Source: Dipodascopsis uninucleata var. uninucleata (Eukaryota > Ascomycota > Lipomycetes > Lipomycetales > Lipomycetaceae). Taken from it: a DNA stretch of 64,000 bases. This document shows positions 33,813 to 45,746 of the stretch, piece by piece (position 1 is the stretch's first letter; every line of letters starts with the position of its first letter). The stretch is taken from NCBI GenBank assembly GCA_030568195.1, contig JAJLTO010000008.1, forward strand, positions 496,001 through 560,000. Reading direction: 5' to 3'. Both the position numbers and the translations under genes were made by a program. The notes below the pieces were generated by a model. The model was not told where the DNA came from and did no database searches. It saw nothing but the letters and a program-made list of their open reading frames with translations.

Positions 33813-35012
33813 CTCACGTTGCTTTCTCTGCAAACTATAGCAATAAGTAGTTGTTATAGTGAACACTAGACTGTATTGTGTGCGTGGCTAATAAGTCTTG
33901 TAAAGACAGATAATATTGTCTTTCTGCTTGACTCTTTTGCTTTACTATATTAATATCTGTAGACGATCCACATATATAGGGAAATAGAGATATAGAATGC
34001 TGTCGATACGTATGCGTATGCGTGGCAATATATCTGTTCAGCTGTCTGAGAAATCTTATGCAAGCTGACTTCTTTAAACACTTTTAAGGTCCAGACTTGG
34101 GTGAGCAGATGACTTTCTTAGCCGTTTCCTCTTGTTTTGGTATGAGTGAAGCAGTATGACCCGAGCTGCTTCCTGTCTTCTATCTTGTACTTTTATACTT
34201 TCTGGAATCCTTTTAAGAGATACCCACTGTCGTGTCTGTTATATTCGCTCTGTTACATCAAAACTACACCTGTTTCTTGCTCCTATTCTGAAACCTGTTT
34301 CTGTTATATCCACGTTATGTTTAGATCATCGCGGTACGCTGCTGGCCCTAACATATTTAGGGCTCTAAGGTCCATAACTTTTGATTAGGGCTTTTCTGAT
34401 AAATGTTATAGGGTAAACAATTTGTGATCTACTGTGAAATTCTTGTGACTCGCAGTTGAAAGATTTATGCAAATTACCCGGTGATGTCTGCGGCTCGATG
34501 GCTGACTGGTGGGGGATATCAGCGAAGCTTAACTCAATATAGGCAGTCCATGCTCAACATCCCCCAGTGGCCCAAAACCGCCGGCTGGACAGCGAAGATA
34601 CAACCACACGCTTTATTTGTTGTCTAGACACGGAAGCAGAAGTGCAGTTTTTTAAAAGTCAGCGCGCACGCAATAAAGAAAATAAATTGTTAATAATAGA
34701 GCCGGGATTTGTAAAGAAGACTCAAATCTAGCGGTTGAATTACAGAAGAGCAATATTAGAAGTGTTTTAAAAGCACTGAGCGCCCAGAAAAAGCACTCAG
34801 TGTCGCATAGTCGGCAGCACAGAGGACGATAGCCGGCAATATATATAGCGAAATAGCGGATAGTAGCGGAAGGATCTGCTCAGGGTAGCGGAGTAAGCAG
34901 CTGGTTTCTAATACGAAAAGTATTCGAGCAGATACTTGCTAGCTATTACTCACGTCAGCTACCGACGTGCGAAGAATTGTGAAGACGAATAAGGTACAGG
35001 AGGACAAGCAAG
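33813..35012. promoter_or_regulatory. Divergent promoter of SFT2 and bHLH gene, with long leader
   Basis: 1.2 kb between divergent starts. The part from about 34480 to 35012 is richer in G+C and contains short similar blocks (AGCACTGAGCGCCCAG near 34770 and AGCACTCAGTGTCGC near 34792), suggesting a long, structured 5' leader or a dense regulatory region for the bHLH gene. No gene seen. Confidence 0.5.
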
Positions 35013-36416
35013 ATGTCGTATAACTCCCCGCCGCCATTTATTAAACCTGATCCCGATGGGCTCTATTATGATATGCCACCTTCAGGTGTTCAGTCTGGAT
35101 ATATGAACGCAGGAAATAATCAGGCAGCTAATCCAGAACTAATGACACGAGAAGTATTGACGCGAGGATTTAGTTCTTTCGACGATGCAAATATTTCATC
35201 TTCGATGATTCCAGAGTCGGATCTGCTGGACTTTGAAGCTCTGGGAAATACGGACATGAATTATCCAAGCGGTACAGGTGATAGTGGTACAAATGGCAGA
35301 ATTGATATGAAAATGGGTGCTGAAAATGGTCAAAATATGGGTAGCATGGGAGGTCAGGACATGAACCTTGGGATGGGTAGCTACTTCTCGCCCTCGTCTC
35401 GCAATGTCAAAATGACGTCTCCAGTACCTGGATCTTCTCCTTTTGATGAATTTATGATGCAGCAACAACAGCAGCGGAATATAGGCCAAAAGATTATGTC
35501 AGGAAATAATTCCGCTCAGCAGGCTGTCCGCGTTCCAAGACCTGGTAGCCACACTCAAAGATTTCTCTACGATAATGACTATATTCCAAAACATCAATCA
35601 AATTTACAGAGCATGAGCGTGCCGGAGTCTTCTAGCTGGAATACGCCTCCTGGCAGCTTCGATCAAGGCTATACTTCGCCTCCCTCGACATCTGCAAGAC
35701 CACTAGGATCTTCATTGCCAGGCGGAGATACTGACAAGCAGCAGTTGCTGATGATGGAGAAGAGACGACGACGAAGGGAATCTCATAATGCTGTGGAGCG
35801 TCGAAGACGAGATATTATTAACGAGAAGATTCAGGAGCTGGCTTCTTTAATCCCTGAACATCTTCTTTTAGGAGCAGCAACTTCGACAAATACCAGTGCT
35901 AGTACTGGTAATGCTGCTGGGGTTAATAGCGGAAGCGTCGGTACTGATGCCTCTACGCCAGGTGGATTTTCTTCAACTCCGGTCTCATCTGCTGTGGCAG
36001 CAGCTGCTGGAAAGGATGGTAAGCCTAACAAAGGTATCATATTGCGCAAAAGTGTAGACTATATCAGACAGCTTCAAACAATTTTAGAAGAGCAAAAGCG
36101 CCGTAACGTTGAGCTAGAGTTGCGCGTTCAGAGTCTTGAAAAACAGCAAGGAATAACGCGTAATATGGAAAGCGGACCATCATCAATAAGTCAGCAGTCT
36201 GGTGAATCAAATTCTGGATTAGGTATTTCTTCATCTTCTGACAGCGGAAATGGTATAAATACAGTTACATCTACTAGTAATCACAATACTGGTAACAATA
36301 TGTCTACCATAAGTGAGTATGGTGAAGATTTTGAGTATGACGACAATGTTTTCAGAGCAAGTCCTCATCCAATTTCTGACAACGATCTTGATTTTGGGGG
36401 AATGGAGATTAATTAA
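35013..36416 (+). CDS. bHLH transcription factor, USF/Rtg3-like
   Basis: Intronless, 467 aa. The basic region RRESHNAVERRRRDIINEKI (about residues 253-272) has the His-Glu-Arg set that reads CACGTG-type E-boxes. Helix 1 ends IPEHLLLG; helix 2 is KGIILRKSVDYIRQLQTILE, followed by a short leucine-repeat coil to about residue 378. The loop is expanded by about 50 Ser/Thr/Ala/Gly-rich residues. The N-terminal half is Met, Gln, Gly and Ser-rich and the C-terminal tail Ser/Asn-rich with an acidic end, both likely disordered activation regions. It resembles the fungal group with KPNKG before helix 2. Rtg3, Cph2 or GlcD-gamma type are all possible; the exact orthologue cannot be fixed. Confidence 0.88.
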   Translation: MSYNSPPPFIKPDPDGLYYDMPPSGVQSGYMNAGNNQAANPELMTREVLTRGFSSFDDANISSSMIPESDLLDFEALGNTDMNYPSGTGDSGTNGRIDMKMGAENGQNMGSMGGQDMNLGMGSYFSPSSRNVKMTSPVPGSSPFDEFMMQQQQQRNIGQKIMSGNNSAQQAVRVPRPGSHTQRFLYDNDYIPKHQSNLQSMSVPESSSWNTPPGSFDQGYTSPPSTSARPLGSSLPGGDTDKQQLLMMEKRRRRRESHNAVERRRRDIINEKIQELASLIPEHLLLGAATSTNTSASTGNAAGVNSGSVGTDASTPGGFSSTPVSSAVAAAAGKDGKPNKGIILRKSVDYIRQLQTILEEQKRRNVELELRVQSLEKQQGITRNMESGPSSISQQSGESNSGLGISSSSDSGNGINTVTSTSNHNTGNNMSTISEYGEDFEYDDNVFRASPHPISDNDLDFGGMEIN

Positions 36417-36863
36417 GAAGGCTGTCATTGTTTGATACTTTTTTGTTTTTTGTCTGACGCATCTTTTAAATATGTGTCTCCTTTCTTTTCTTTGCTGTTA
36501 ATTAGTAGGGAATTATTATATTGATATATATCTACATATCTATTTCTCTATATGTATGTGTATTCTTATGTAGGGATTACTGGATACTTGGATAGATAGT
36601 TAGTTTGCTGTATTTTTGTTTGGTTGAATATGTGTGTAAGTGTATCCTAATATGTTAATTACTCTCTTTTTTTACTGGTCTTCACACTGATTTATCTATC
36701 ATCATACATATAAATTATTTCTACCTGTCTAGTTTTGTTATTATAATATCTTTCAGTTTCTAATGTACTCATACTGTTATATATCTTCTGTCTGGAGTTC
36801 GCATCTAATATATTATTACTAAAATTGTTGAGCTATAAAAAATATTCTCTTCTGATATCATTT
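36417..36863. other. 3' flank of bHLH gene
   Basis: About 450 bp of very AT-rich DNA rich in TATATA and TATGTA, suited to 3' end formation. No gene seen. Confidence 0.5.
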
Positions 36864-37250
36864 TACAGTTAGCCTATGATGGAGGCTGAGCTCTATATAT
36901 ATCTCTGGACTAGAGATGTACGAAAGATACTGTTGGTTCAGACGTAATACTTCACGTAGCATTTGATATCTTTCTTCCATATACCCAGGTACTACTCGTT
37001 CAGTTGGAGCCGCACATTGATGGGGACAGAATAGCTTCACGAAGTTTTACATTTCTCTAAACATAACGTAATCCACCAAGGTATTTAATCAAATTAAGCA
37101 CATCAAAGTACACTTCTTCGTACGGAACGTCCTAGAAGACAAGAACTGATCTGCCATAACTAGTTATAGTCCCTCAGATATTCAAGTGCTGGATAACCAG
37201 GACTTACCTTCACGACCCGACTGAGAAGCTAGAAAGCTAACGCGCCCTTG
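36864..37250 (-). CDS. Possible small multi-exon gene; not recognised
   Basis: Protein-like stretches on the minus strand: exon-like 37207-37250 (about), then a 76-nt intron with GTAAGT donor (near 37206) and TTCTAG acceptor (37132), then DVPYEEVYFDVLNLIKYLGG (about 37060-37131). A further frame in 36864-37040 reads CPHQCAAPTERVVPGYMEER and MLREVLRLNQQYLSYISSPE. I could not link these into one convincing model or recognise a family. The gap to the IDE start (37287) is tiny, which is unusual for a divergent gene. It may be a real short gene, or antisense to IDE leader transcripts. Confidence 0.25.
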
Positions 37251-37286
37251 GCATATTGCTTGTCCGGCTGACCTAAATAACTGTTA

Positions 37287-40200
37287 ATGATTAATAGGCT
37301 ACGATCGATTATTTCATCTAGGCAGTGTTATTACTGGGCTACTACTGCAACGGTAGCATCTATTACCTCGATATTTATATATAATCCGACTTCTTTCGGA
37401 GGATTTAAATCTTTTTTTCTTGCTAAACTTCAGTGTTCTCGAGCATATTCGACTTCAATGGTGCAGAATTTCTCGACTACAGGCGGTGCATCACTCTCAT
37501 CAGCCATGAGCTCTGGAATGCTTTCAGTAGTTGCTTCGCAGTTGGAGCGACCAGAGCTTGACAATCGATCATATAAAGTAATCAAGCTTTCTAACGAGCT
37601 TGAAGCACTCTTGATTCATGATCCTGACACTGACAAGGCGTCTGCAGCTCTTGATGTACATGTGGGCAGCTATGCAGATCCTCCAGAACTGCAGGGATTA
37701 GCTCATTTTTGTGAACATCTTCTTTTTATGGGTACTAAAAAGTATCCTAAAGAAAACGATTATAGTGAATATTTAGCAGCTCATTCTGGTCATTCCAATG
37801 CATATACAGATACCCAGGATACCAATTATTTTTTTGAAGTCGGTCATGAATATTTAGAGGGTGCTCTTGATAGATTTGCACAGTTCTTCATCTCACCGCT
37901 CTTCTCAGTTGATTGCAAGGATAGAGAGATACGTGCAGTAGATTCAGGTGAGCTCAAGGATCCATAATTGTTGTCTATTCTGATTGATATCCTATATATC
38001 AGGTTTATTAACGACCTCCTAATTCTATATAGAGAATAAAAAGAATCTTCAATCCGATGTCTGGCGTTTGCATCAAATTGATAGATCTCTTTCCAATCCA
38101 AACCATCCTTATTCGAATTTCAGTACAGGAAATATCAACACTTTGTCTACAATTCCTAGTAGTCAGGGCATTGACGTCAGAAATGAACTTCTCAAGTTTC
38201 ATGAACGTTTCTACTCTGCTAACATTATGAAACTAGTCATTCTTGGTCGAGGTAAGTTGATTCAGTTAAAACTTGTATAGTTTAGTAGCTAAAGATTTTT
38301 ATTGATAACATTTTAAGAGCCTCTTGAGCAACTTGAACAGTGGGCTGTTGAAAAGTTCTCTGCGGTTAGGAATAGCGGCATTGCGGCTCCGAAATTCGAA
38401 GAAAGTCCATTAACTCAAAGAGAATTGAAAGTAAGTAACATTTATTGCATGAAAATGCAAAATAGATTATCTAACTAGTAGCTTTATGATGCAGAAACAA
38501 ATATTTGCAAAGCCAGTAATGGACGAGCATGCTTTGGAACTTACATTCCTATTTCCTGATCAGCGTGCCCTCTATAAGAGTCATCCTGGACATTACTATT
38601 CACATCTTATCGGCCACGAAGGACCGGGCTCTATTTTAAACTATTTGAAGAAGAAGTCATGGGCCAATGGCTTGTCTGCTGGTGCGTCTCATGTAAGTGA
38701 CGGTACAGAATTTTTCAACATTTCTGTGGAATTAACAACGGAAGGGTTAAGTAAGTAAAAGTCTTTTCTCATTTTGTTAGCATGTAATATATAGTTTGAC
38801 GACTGACGTCGAGTAGAAAATTATGACAAAGTTCTTGTGACCGTCTTTCAGTATCTTAGAATGCTTCAGAAAACACCACCTCAAGAGTGGATTTTCGAGG
38901 AGCTAAAAGAAGTTGCCGCAGCAAGTTTTAGATTCAGACAGAAGTCTCCAGCTTCATCCACTACATCACGTCTTGCGGCCACTATGCAAAAACCTTTACC
39001 TCGTGAATGGCTTCTCAGTGGTCCTACGTTATACCGTGAGTTTGATGAAAAGGAGATTGCCCGATCTGCTGAGTATTTTGATCCTGATCGCTTCAGATTC
39101 ACTTTAATCAGTAAGGAGGTACCTGGTGGGTTTGATAAAACTGAGAAATGGTATGGTACTGAGTACAGAGTTGAAGACATTGATACCAACCTAATAGACG
39201 CCGTTAAAAATGCTCCTACCAATGAAGAACTTCATTTACCAGCGAAAAACAACTTTATTGCGACTGATTTTGAAGTAGACAAGAAAGATGTTAGTTCACC
39301 ATCAAGAAATCCATCTCTTATTTACGATACTTTCGGTTGCAAGCTATGGTATAAGAAAGATGATACATTCTGGGTTCCAAAAGCAAATATTTACATTGCC
39401 TTTAGAAATCCACTTGCTACGATAACCCCTAGTAATTCAGTTAAGACTAGGCTCTTCGTAGATCTTGTATGCGATTCATTGAATGCGTTTACCTATGCTG
39501 CAAATATTGCTGGTCTCAATTTCCGACTTGGAATGGTACAAGACGGATTATATATCGGTACAGATGGATATAATCATAAGATACTTATTCTTTTGAAGAC
39601 GATTTTGGAAGAGATCAAAAATTTTAAAGTCGATCCAGAGAGGTTTGAGGTAATTCGAGAGAAACTAGAAAGAGAATACAAGAATTTTGATTACGCAGTT
39701 CCATATCAGCAGATTGGTTTTTACACGTCATATTTGTTGTCAGAAAGGAGCTGGCTCAATGAAGAAAAAATCATGGAACTTAATTCTGTTACATCAAAAG
39801 ATTTAGAAGCATTTATTCCAGATCTTTTACGTCAATTTGATACGGAGATTCTTGTCCATGGAAATCTAGGAAAAGACGATGCTTCAAATATCGCCAAGAT
39901 GGTAAATGATACTCTGAAGCATCGTCCGCTACCTCAGTCTTTAGACGTTCTTGCACGATCGCTTATTCTACCTTCAAAGTCTGGTTTTTCGTTCAAGCGT
40001 TCCAATAGAGACGAGAAAAACATCAACTCTTGCATTGAGTATTTTTGTCAAGTGGGTGACATTACGAACAAGCGTCAGAGGGTAACTCTGGCTCTTCTTG
40101 CGCAAATTGCCAACGAGCCAGCGTTCAATCAGTTGAGGACAAAAGAGCAACTTGGCTATGTTGTGTTTAGCGGTGTGCGTCATACTCGTACTACGACCGG

Positions 40201-40912
40201 ATTCCGTGTATTAATTCAGAGTGAGAAGCCAACCGATTATTTGGCGGCTCGCATTGATGCTTTCTTTGACTCGTTATATAACATCATTAATGAGATGCCA
40301 GACAATGAGTTTCAAGATCATGTGAAGAGTTTAATTACTAAGAGAAAGGAAAAATTAAAGAATCTTGGAGAGGAAACATCCAGATACTGGAACCATATTC
40401 AGTCTGGATACTATGATTACTTCAGAAGCTACGATGAGGTGGATATACTCGCTACAATCACGAAAGATGAAGTGAAAGATCTTTTTCAATCATATGTCCA
40501 TCCCACATCAAACTCTAGATCGCTTATGCTTGTTGAGCTCCAATCGCAGTGTGCTAAAGATCTACCGTCGCTACAGGATTTGTTGAAGTCGCATATCAGC
40601 GACTATTGGAAGCAAACCGAACTCGCAGCTGATAAGCAGCCATCAGACGCAGAACTCGACGAATCAGTAGCATCTGCCGATCCTAAGCGGGCCCTAAAGG
40701 AATTATTTAACAAAATTGATAATGGATTGTGGGAGAAGAGTGGAGAATCGTTTGTGAATGAGCAGATTGGTCTTTCTACTGTGCCCGAACGTCCTGAGTT
40801 TTGCAAGGATATTGGAAATATTTCTCAGTTCAAATCTAGCCTTCACGTATCATCTGCACCACTACCTATTAGTGATCTTAGTGCATTCAAGAAACCAGAT
40901 CCGAAATTGTAA
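37287..40912 (+). CDS. Insulin-degrading enzyme-type M16 metallopeptidase (insulysin, Ste23-like)
   Basis: Large zinc peptidase that encloses and cuts peptides; yeast Ste23 matures a-factor. Five exons: 37287-37947, 38033-38251, 38318-38430, 38495-38750 and 38817-40912, with introns of 64 to 85 nt, give 1114 aa. The inverted zinc motif HFCEH with a downstream Glu ([18 protein letters not shown]) is intact, as are later M16 motifs ([20 protein letters not shown]). Before the family core lie about 58 residues that look like a mitochondrial presequence ([13 protein letters not shown], then RAYSTS). A Met at residue 58 (MVQNFS) would make a cytosolic form. The C terminus, DPKL, is not a good peroxisomal signal, unlike the AKL of animal IDE. 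Confidence 0.94.
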
Positions 40913-41337
40913 AACAAAAGCTGCAAGAAATAAAGAAAGAAGGGTCTTGTTTTAATATTGGGCGCTTGTATGTTTAATAAAGGTTCACCGTTAATTGTCG
41001 CTCAATTCCAAATTCGCTATCGGAGAGAACTATGACACTCATAAAGATCAGATTAGAGATATTAGATATATTTATTATATAAGATAGTTTGTACTATTAA
41101 GTTTATTCTTGTGCTATGTGGTAGTATTATTAAGTTGTTAATTGTCAATAGTGCCAAAAAGTGCTCTTGTTTTCAAATGGCTAAAGGAACAGTCTTTTGA
41201 CATCGACGTTCTTCTTGCGACTTTTTTTAAAATAACTCAATTAAATTCGTTTACAATACCATATTCACTAACTAAATTCCAGAATGTAGGCTCTTACCGA
41301 AATACTCAAATGTATTTTATTATATGTAGTCTCTAGT
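40913..41337. other. Convergent intergenic region
   Basis: 425 bp between the IDE and complex I subunit stops, AT-rich. No gene seen. Confidence 0.6.
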
Positions 41338-42110
41338 CTAGTGGTGATGTTTCTGCTGGAACCGTAAACCACCTAAATATTAACACAGAAAGGTCAGTAA
41401 GGCTATAAAAAACATGTCATATTACATAAATATATGTAATATACACTTAGTCCAGAATTGAAACAAAATGAAAGTTTACTAACAATAAGTGCAAGTGTTA
41501 GGCCCATCCTATAGAGAATGTCAGCGGTATGTTCGGCATTATCGACTAACAGCTAAAGTCGATAGAACTTCAAAACTTCAAACTCACCATATCCAAATTA
41601 ATGAAAACCTTCGGGTGTCCTTGCACTCCTCGACCTCCGTCGCAGACAGCAATATTACTCTCAACCATACGAATGGGCTGCTCGGCAATTAATTCAATGG
41701 CAGCATATGGTCTTGGCTGTAATTATAAACATTCAAATATAAGCGACAATTCACTAAAGAAGTCTAAACATTGGCCAAGTCCAAAAATAAGAGACATGGG
41801 CCAAATATAAATGCATACATACCTGAGTTGAAAGGTCCTTCTGAGCAAATCGGGCTCCAACCATTGCCTGTGAACGTGGCTGTTGGCTCTCGGCCCAGGT
41901 TTCGAGACGATTAGGTGCCTGCATTCCGACAATCTTTTCCTCTTCGGTCATCTCTACATTCTTGCTAGATTTGGTCGCAGGAACAGATTCTGTTGAATAT
42001 AGACGAGCAACTACTGCTATTTTTCCTCCAAATCGAAGTGATGGTGAGCTGGCTTTAGCCACGGACAAGCAATGAGTTCTCAACATCTTCGACTTCAATC
42101 TAAAATCCAT
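41338..42110 (-). CDS. Mitochondrial complex I zinc subunit, NDUFS6 type
   Basis: Accessory, zinc-binding subunit of NADH:ubiquinone oxidoreductase, needed for late assembly of the N module. Four exons, 41823-42110, 41588-41716, 41484-41508 (25 nt) and 41338-41372, with introns of 106, 79 and 111 nt, give up to 158 aa. The N terminus is a presequence; the second Met ([14 protein letters not shown], start 42086) is the likelier start. The core reads [20 protein letters not shown] then [14 protein letters not shown], which supplies the Cys, His, Cys, Cys zinc ligands. The last two ligands depend on the 25-nt exon. Presence of this gene implies a complex I respiratory chain. Confidence 0.93.
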
Positions 42111-42552
42111 ATTCCAGTCGTCAGCAAAATATACCTGTATATAAGAAACTACTCTATCTTTATTTTTCCCATGCCAAATTCTTCTGCTAATATACGTACA
42201 ATTCTACTCCCTTTTCAAAAATGTCTATTCCTACCTATTCAATCAAACACAAATTCATTTTCTTGTCTGTAATTTTACGTGATAGTTTTATGGGTACGGG
42301 TAGATCGTGGTTGGAATAGCGAAAAATTTGATTGGCTCCACCAGAGATTCGAAGTTGTCGTGGAAACGACAATGTTGGGTAAGGGTATTAATGAATAAAC
42401 AAGTGCGTGTTAAAAGACTATATTAATGAGATTAAAACATGAAATAGTGACCTGAAATGCGACGAACAGCGACATCAGTAGCGATCTAATAAATCTAAGG
42501 ATTTTTAAGTATCAAAGGACTAAGTTATTGAGTTAATTAATTGTAAAGCAAG
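42111..42552. promoter_or_regulatory. Divergent promoter of NDUFS6 and condensin genes
   Basis: 442 bp between divergent starts, AT-rich. No clear ACGCGT or other cell-cycle motif is seen here despite the condensin gene. Confidence 0.5.
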
Positions 42553-45045
42553 ATGGCGTCAACCGAGATTCTCCAGAGACGCGATGTAAATATCTGCGAT
42601 CAACAACTAGTATCAGCAGGAAGAGCTATGGCAGCAATATTTCAGGAAGCGCAGAAGTCTACAACCTCACATAGAAAGCTATGTGTCAAGATGTGGCAGA
42701 TACAGGATAAGATGGCATCTAAGGGCTTGGAAAGTCAATTCAATTTTCGGTTCTTAAGTATGATCAACCGAGTTTTACCAATTAAAAAGAGTGAGCAATC
42801 TGCTGAAAAAGTTGTGAAGTTCTGCAGTCACTATCTGGAACATATCTCACCCAAAGGTGTGTATACTATGGTTGCGTAGCCTATAGCTGATCATCATTAT
42901 TATAATTACTAATGTAAGCTGAATTAGTGGTCAAAGATTCAAATGCTGAAGGATCTGATGTAGAAATGAATGATTATTCAGATGGCGAAGAGTCTCCAGA
43001 AGCTGCCATCATGTCGCACTTTGTCGAAGCATTAGTGACTCATCTGCTAAAAGGAGTCGATGCAAAGAATAGAATTGTTCGCTTTCGAGTATTCCACTTT
43101 TTGGCCTCTATCGTAAGCAGCTTAGGTGAAGTAGAGTAAGTCACGAAGATATATGCCAGAATAAATGAAAATAGTTGATTTGAGAGCTAATTGAAGATCT
43201 TTTGTACAGCGATGATCTATTTCAGGATATAAGGTCTGCTTTCGTTAGAAGGCTACATGATAAAGAGACTGCTGTTAGAGTACAATGTGTTCTTGGACTG
43301 TCTCGATTACAGGGTACTGACGATGATGACGAGCCCGAACCAATTATGGAACTTCTTCTCAATGCTTTACAACATGATTCGAAAGCGTATGTAGCTAGTC
43401 TGAATTGTCCAAAATACTCTCTATGTGCTAATAAATTTTTATTTGAATAGCGAGGTACGAAGAGCGGCATTATTAGCTATGGAAAAGACGAACCTTAGTA
43501 TTCCATATGCACTTGAACGTGCGCGTGATACCGATACTAGTATCCGAAGATGTGTCTATACTCGCACGCTCAGTGAAATAGGTGATTTTCGACTTCTGAG
43601 TATAGGAATGAGAGAAAAGGTTCTGTCCTGGGGCCTCAATGATCGAGATAGTAGCGTTAAGAATGCTACTGCTCGAATTTTTGCTAATGGATGGCTCGAA
43701 AATACGGGTAATGATTTGCTTGAGTTACTTGAGCGTCTAGATGTTCTCAATAGCAAGATTGCGAGCGACGCCATGTATTCTTTATTTTCAAGCCGCCCAG
43801 AACTTCTTAAGAGTCTCAATTTTCCCGACCAGCTATGGCAGAACTTAACAGCTGAAACGGTATTTCTTGCCAGGGTATTTGTATCTTATTGTCGAACAGA
43901 AAAAGATTTAGAAGGCGTAATAGAAGATAAGATACCCGAAGCAACAAAGATTGGATTTTACATTGAGAAATACAGTCAATTTCTAGATTCGGACGGAAGC
44001 GAAGAAGCCGCATCTGAGAAGGAATTCATTTTGGAACAATTATTGCTAATTGCAGCTGGTTTAGATTTTTCTGATGAGATCGGACGACGAAAGGTCTTCG
44101 ATGTTACTCGAAAAATAATAGCACACGAGAATTTGCCAGATATAATAATGGAAAAGGCTATTATTGTTCTACGTAAAGTTGCTCTTCAAGAGAGAGAGTT
44201 TTGTCAAGTTCTGCGTGAGATCATTTCTGAACTTCAAGATGACGCAGATGGAGCAGATGATTCATTTCACTCTGCGATATCTGCTATTAACGAATCCGAT
44301 GACAGATCAAGTAAACATACACCATCTAATTCTAGCAGTCAAGATATAGTACGAGAGATTGTAATAAGCCTTAAATGCCTTTACATTATACAATGCATGC
44401 TCGAGAACGTCTCAACGCTAAAGAATAACTTCAACCTTGATAGCTTGTTAAATGAAGTTGTTATTCCTGCCGTAAGGAGTCATGAAGCACTTGTTAGGGA
44501 AAGGGGTATACATTGCCTTGGACTGTATTGTCTAATTGACAAGGTAAGTTAACTTTCAATTGTTAAATATCTGTCAAACTGTACCAGATGCTAACATTGG
44601 CATATTTACCCAACAGAATCTTGCTATAAACAACTTAGTATTGTTTATTCACTGTTTCAACAAAGGAAATGACAACTTACAAACCAAAGCCCTTCAAATT
44701 ATCTGTGACATACTTGTATCTCATGGATCTTGCTTGCTTGGCGATGAAAGCGGAATTGACTCTGCTACTATTGGAAAGCTATTCATTAAGGGTGTAAACA
44801 TGAGCAGTCATCCTCAAATTCATGTGACTGCTGCTCAGTCTCTCTGTAAGTTATTATTAGCAGAAGTCTTAAGCAACGATGATGTCAGTGCACTGGAGGA
44901 GAACGAGGCGATTCAAGAAGCTATACGTGAAGTGATGACCTCACAAGTTAACACTAGAGTAATTAATGGGCGCAACCCAAGTATCCAACCACACTCAGTT
45001 TCATTTTCTAATCGGCAGTCAATTGCTAGTCAGGTAAGCGACTAA
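42553..45045 (+). CDS. Condensin complex subunit 3 (Ycg1/Cnd3/CAP-G), short form
   Basis: HEAT-repeat subunit of condensin that clamps DNA in mitotic chromosomes. Five exons: 42553-42856, 42928-43135, 43210-43386, 43451-44543 and 44617-45045, with introns of 64 to 74 nt, give 736 aa. Typical stretches are VSAGRAMAAIFQEAQK, KNRIVRFRVFHFLASIVSSL and RRLHDKETAVRVQCVLGLSR. The Cnd3 C-terminal domain starts normally (LVRERGIHCLGLYCLIDK, LVLFIHCFNKGNDNLQTKAL) but stops after CKLLLAEVLSNDD: the usual region with a YFNP-like and RQ..S.FFPV motif is missing. The frame ends SQVSD, or could splice at GTAAGC (45034) to a 16-codon tail. Fungal members are about 875 aa or longer. Confidence 0.88.
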
Positions 45046-45746
45046 GATCGATTTCATCACTCATACTGCAGGGTAGCTTTAATTGGACAGATATAAAGAA
45101 GCAGAGGATTAATCTCTAGTCTCGCTGAATATGAGTGGTTTTTTAAGCACATTGGCGTACGACGATGCTGGATTACGAATAAATGGAAGATCAGGCCTAC
45201 AAGGGCCTACAAGGATAATATTTCTCCATGCATGCCAGGCACTTTGCGTATTTAATACGAATATTCGTTTCTGATTTATTTTTTCCATTTTTAATATCTT
45301 ATATTTGTTTGTATAGATCGTTTGTTCTCTGTACGAGTAGTAATGTCCATGTGCCTAAAATATACCAGTGACATTTCCTGATGATCACACATCCCTTTTT
45401 ACATGATATGTTTTCACAGAGCCTTTTCCTTTCTGTCCGCTGTCTCTAATGAACATATATACCAGTGCTTGACAGTATGTTATCTGTTGTGACTTCTACT
45501 CTGCTCGCTCATATATAACCATTTTATCCGGATCCTGTTCCTGCCCCTGAATATCATCATCGGGTTTTGGGTTTCTATGTTAAACAAGTTGTTCTTCCGG
45601 TAAGGACAAGCCATCATCAGTTACTTTTTTTTAGGTGGCTTCAGAATTGAATATAATATAACAGAATAATAACCAGACAAGTCAATCGATTAGTTCAAAA
45701 AATTTTTGAGTTATGTACATGACTATTCAATGCATTTATATTTGAT
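45046..45746. other. Intergenic region downstream of condensin gene
   Basis: 701 bp. It contains a 10-bp tandem duplication (GGCCTACAAG twice, about 45191-45212) but no sequence resembling the missing condensin C-terminal region in any frame I read. Confidence 0.5.

Noticed and set aside
45191-45212. 10-bp tandem duplication as a mobile-element target site
   Set aside because: The two copies are adjacent with nothing between them, so it is just a small tandem duplication.
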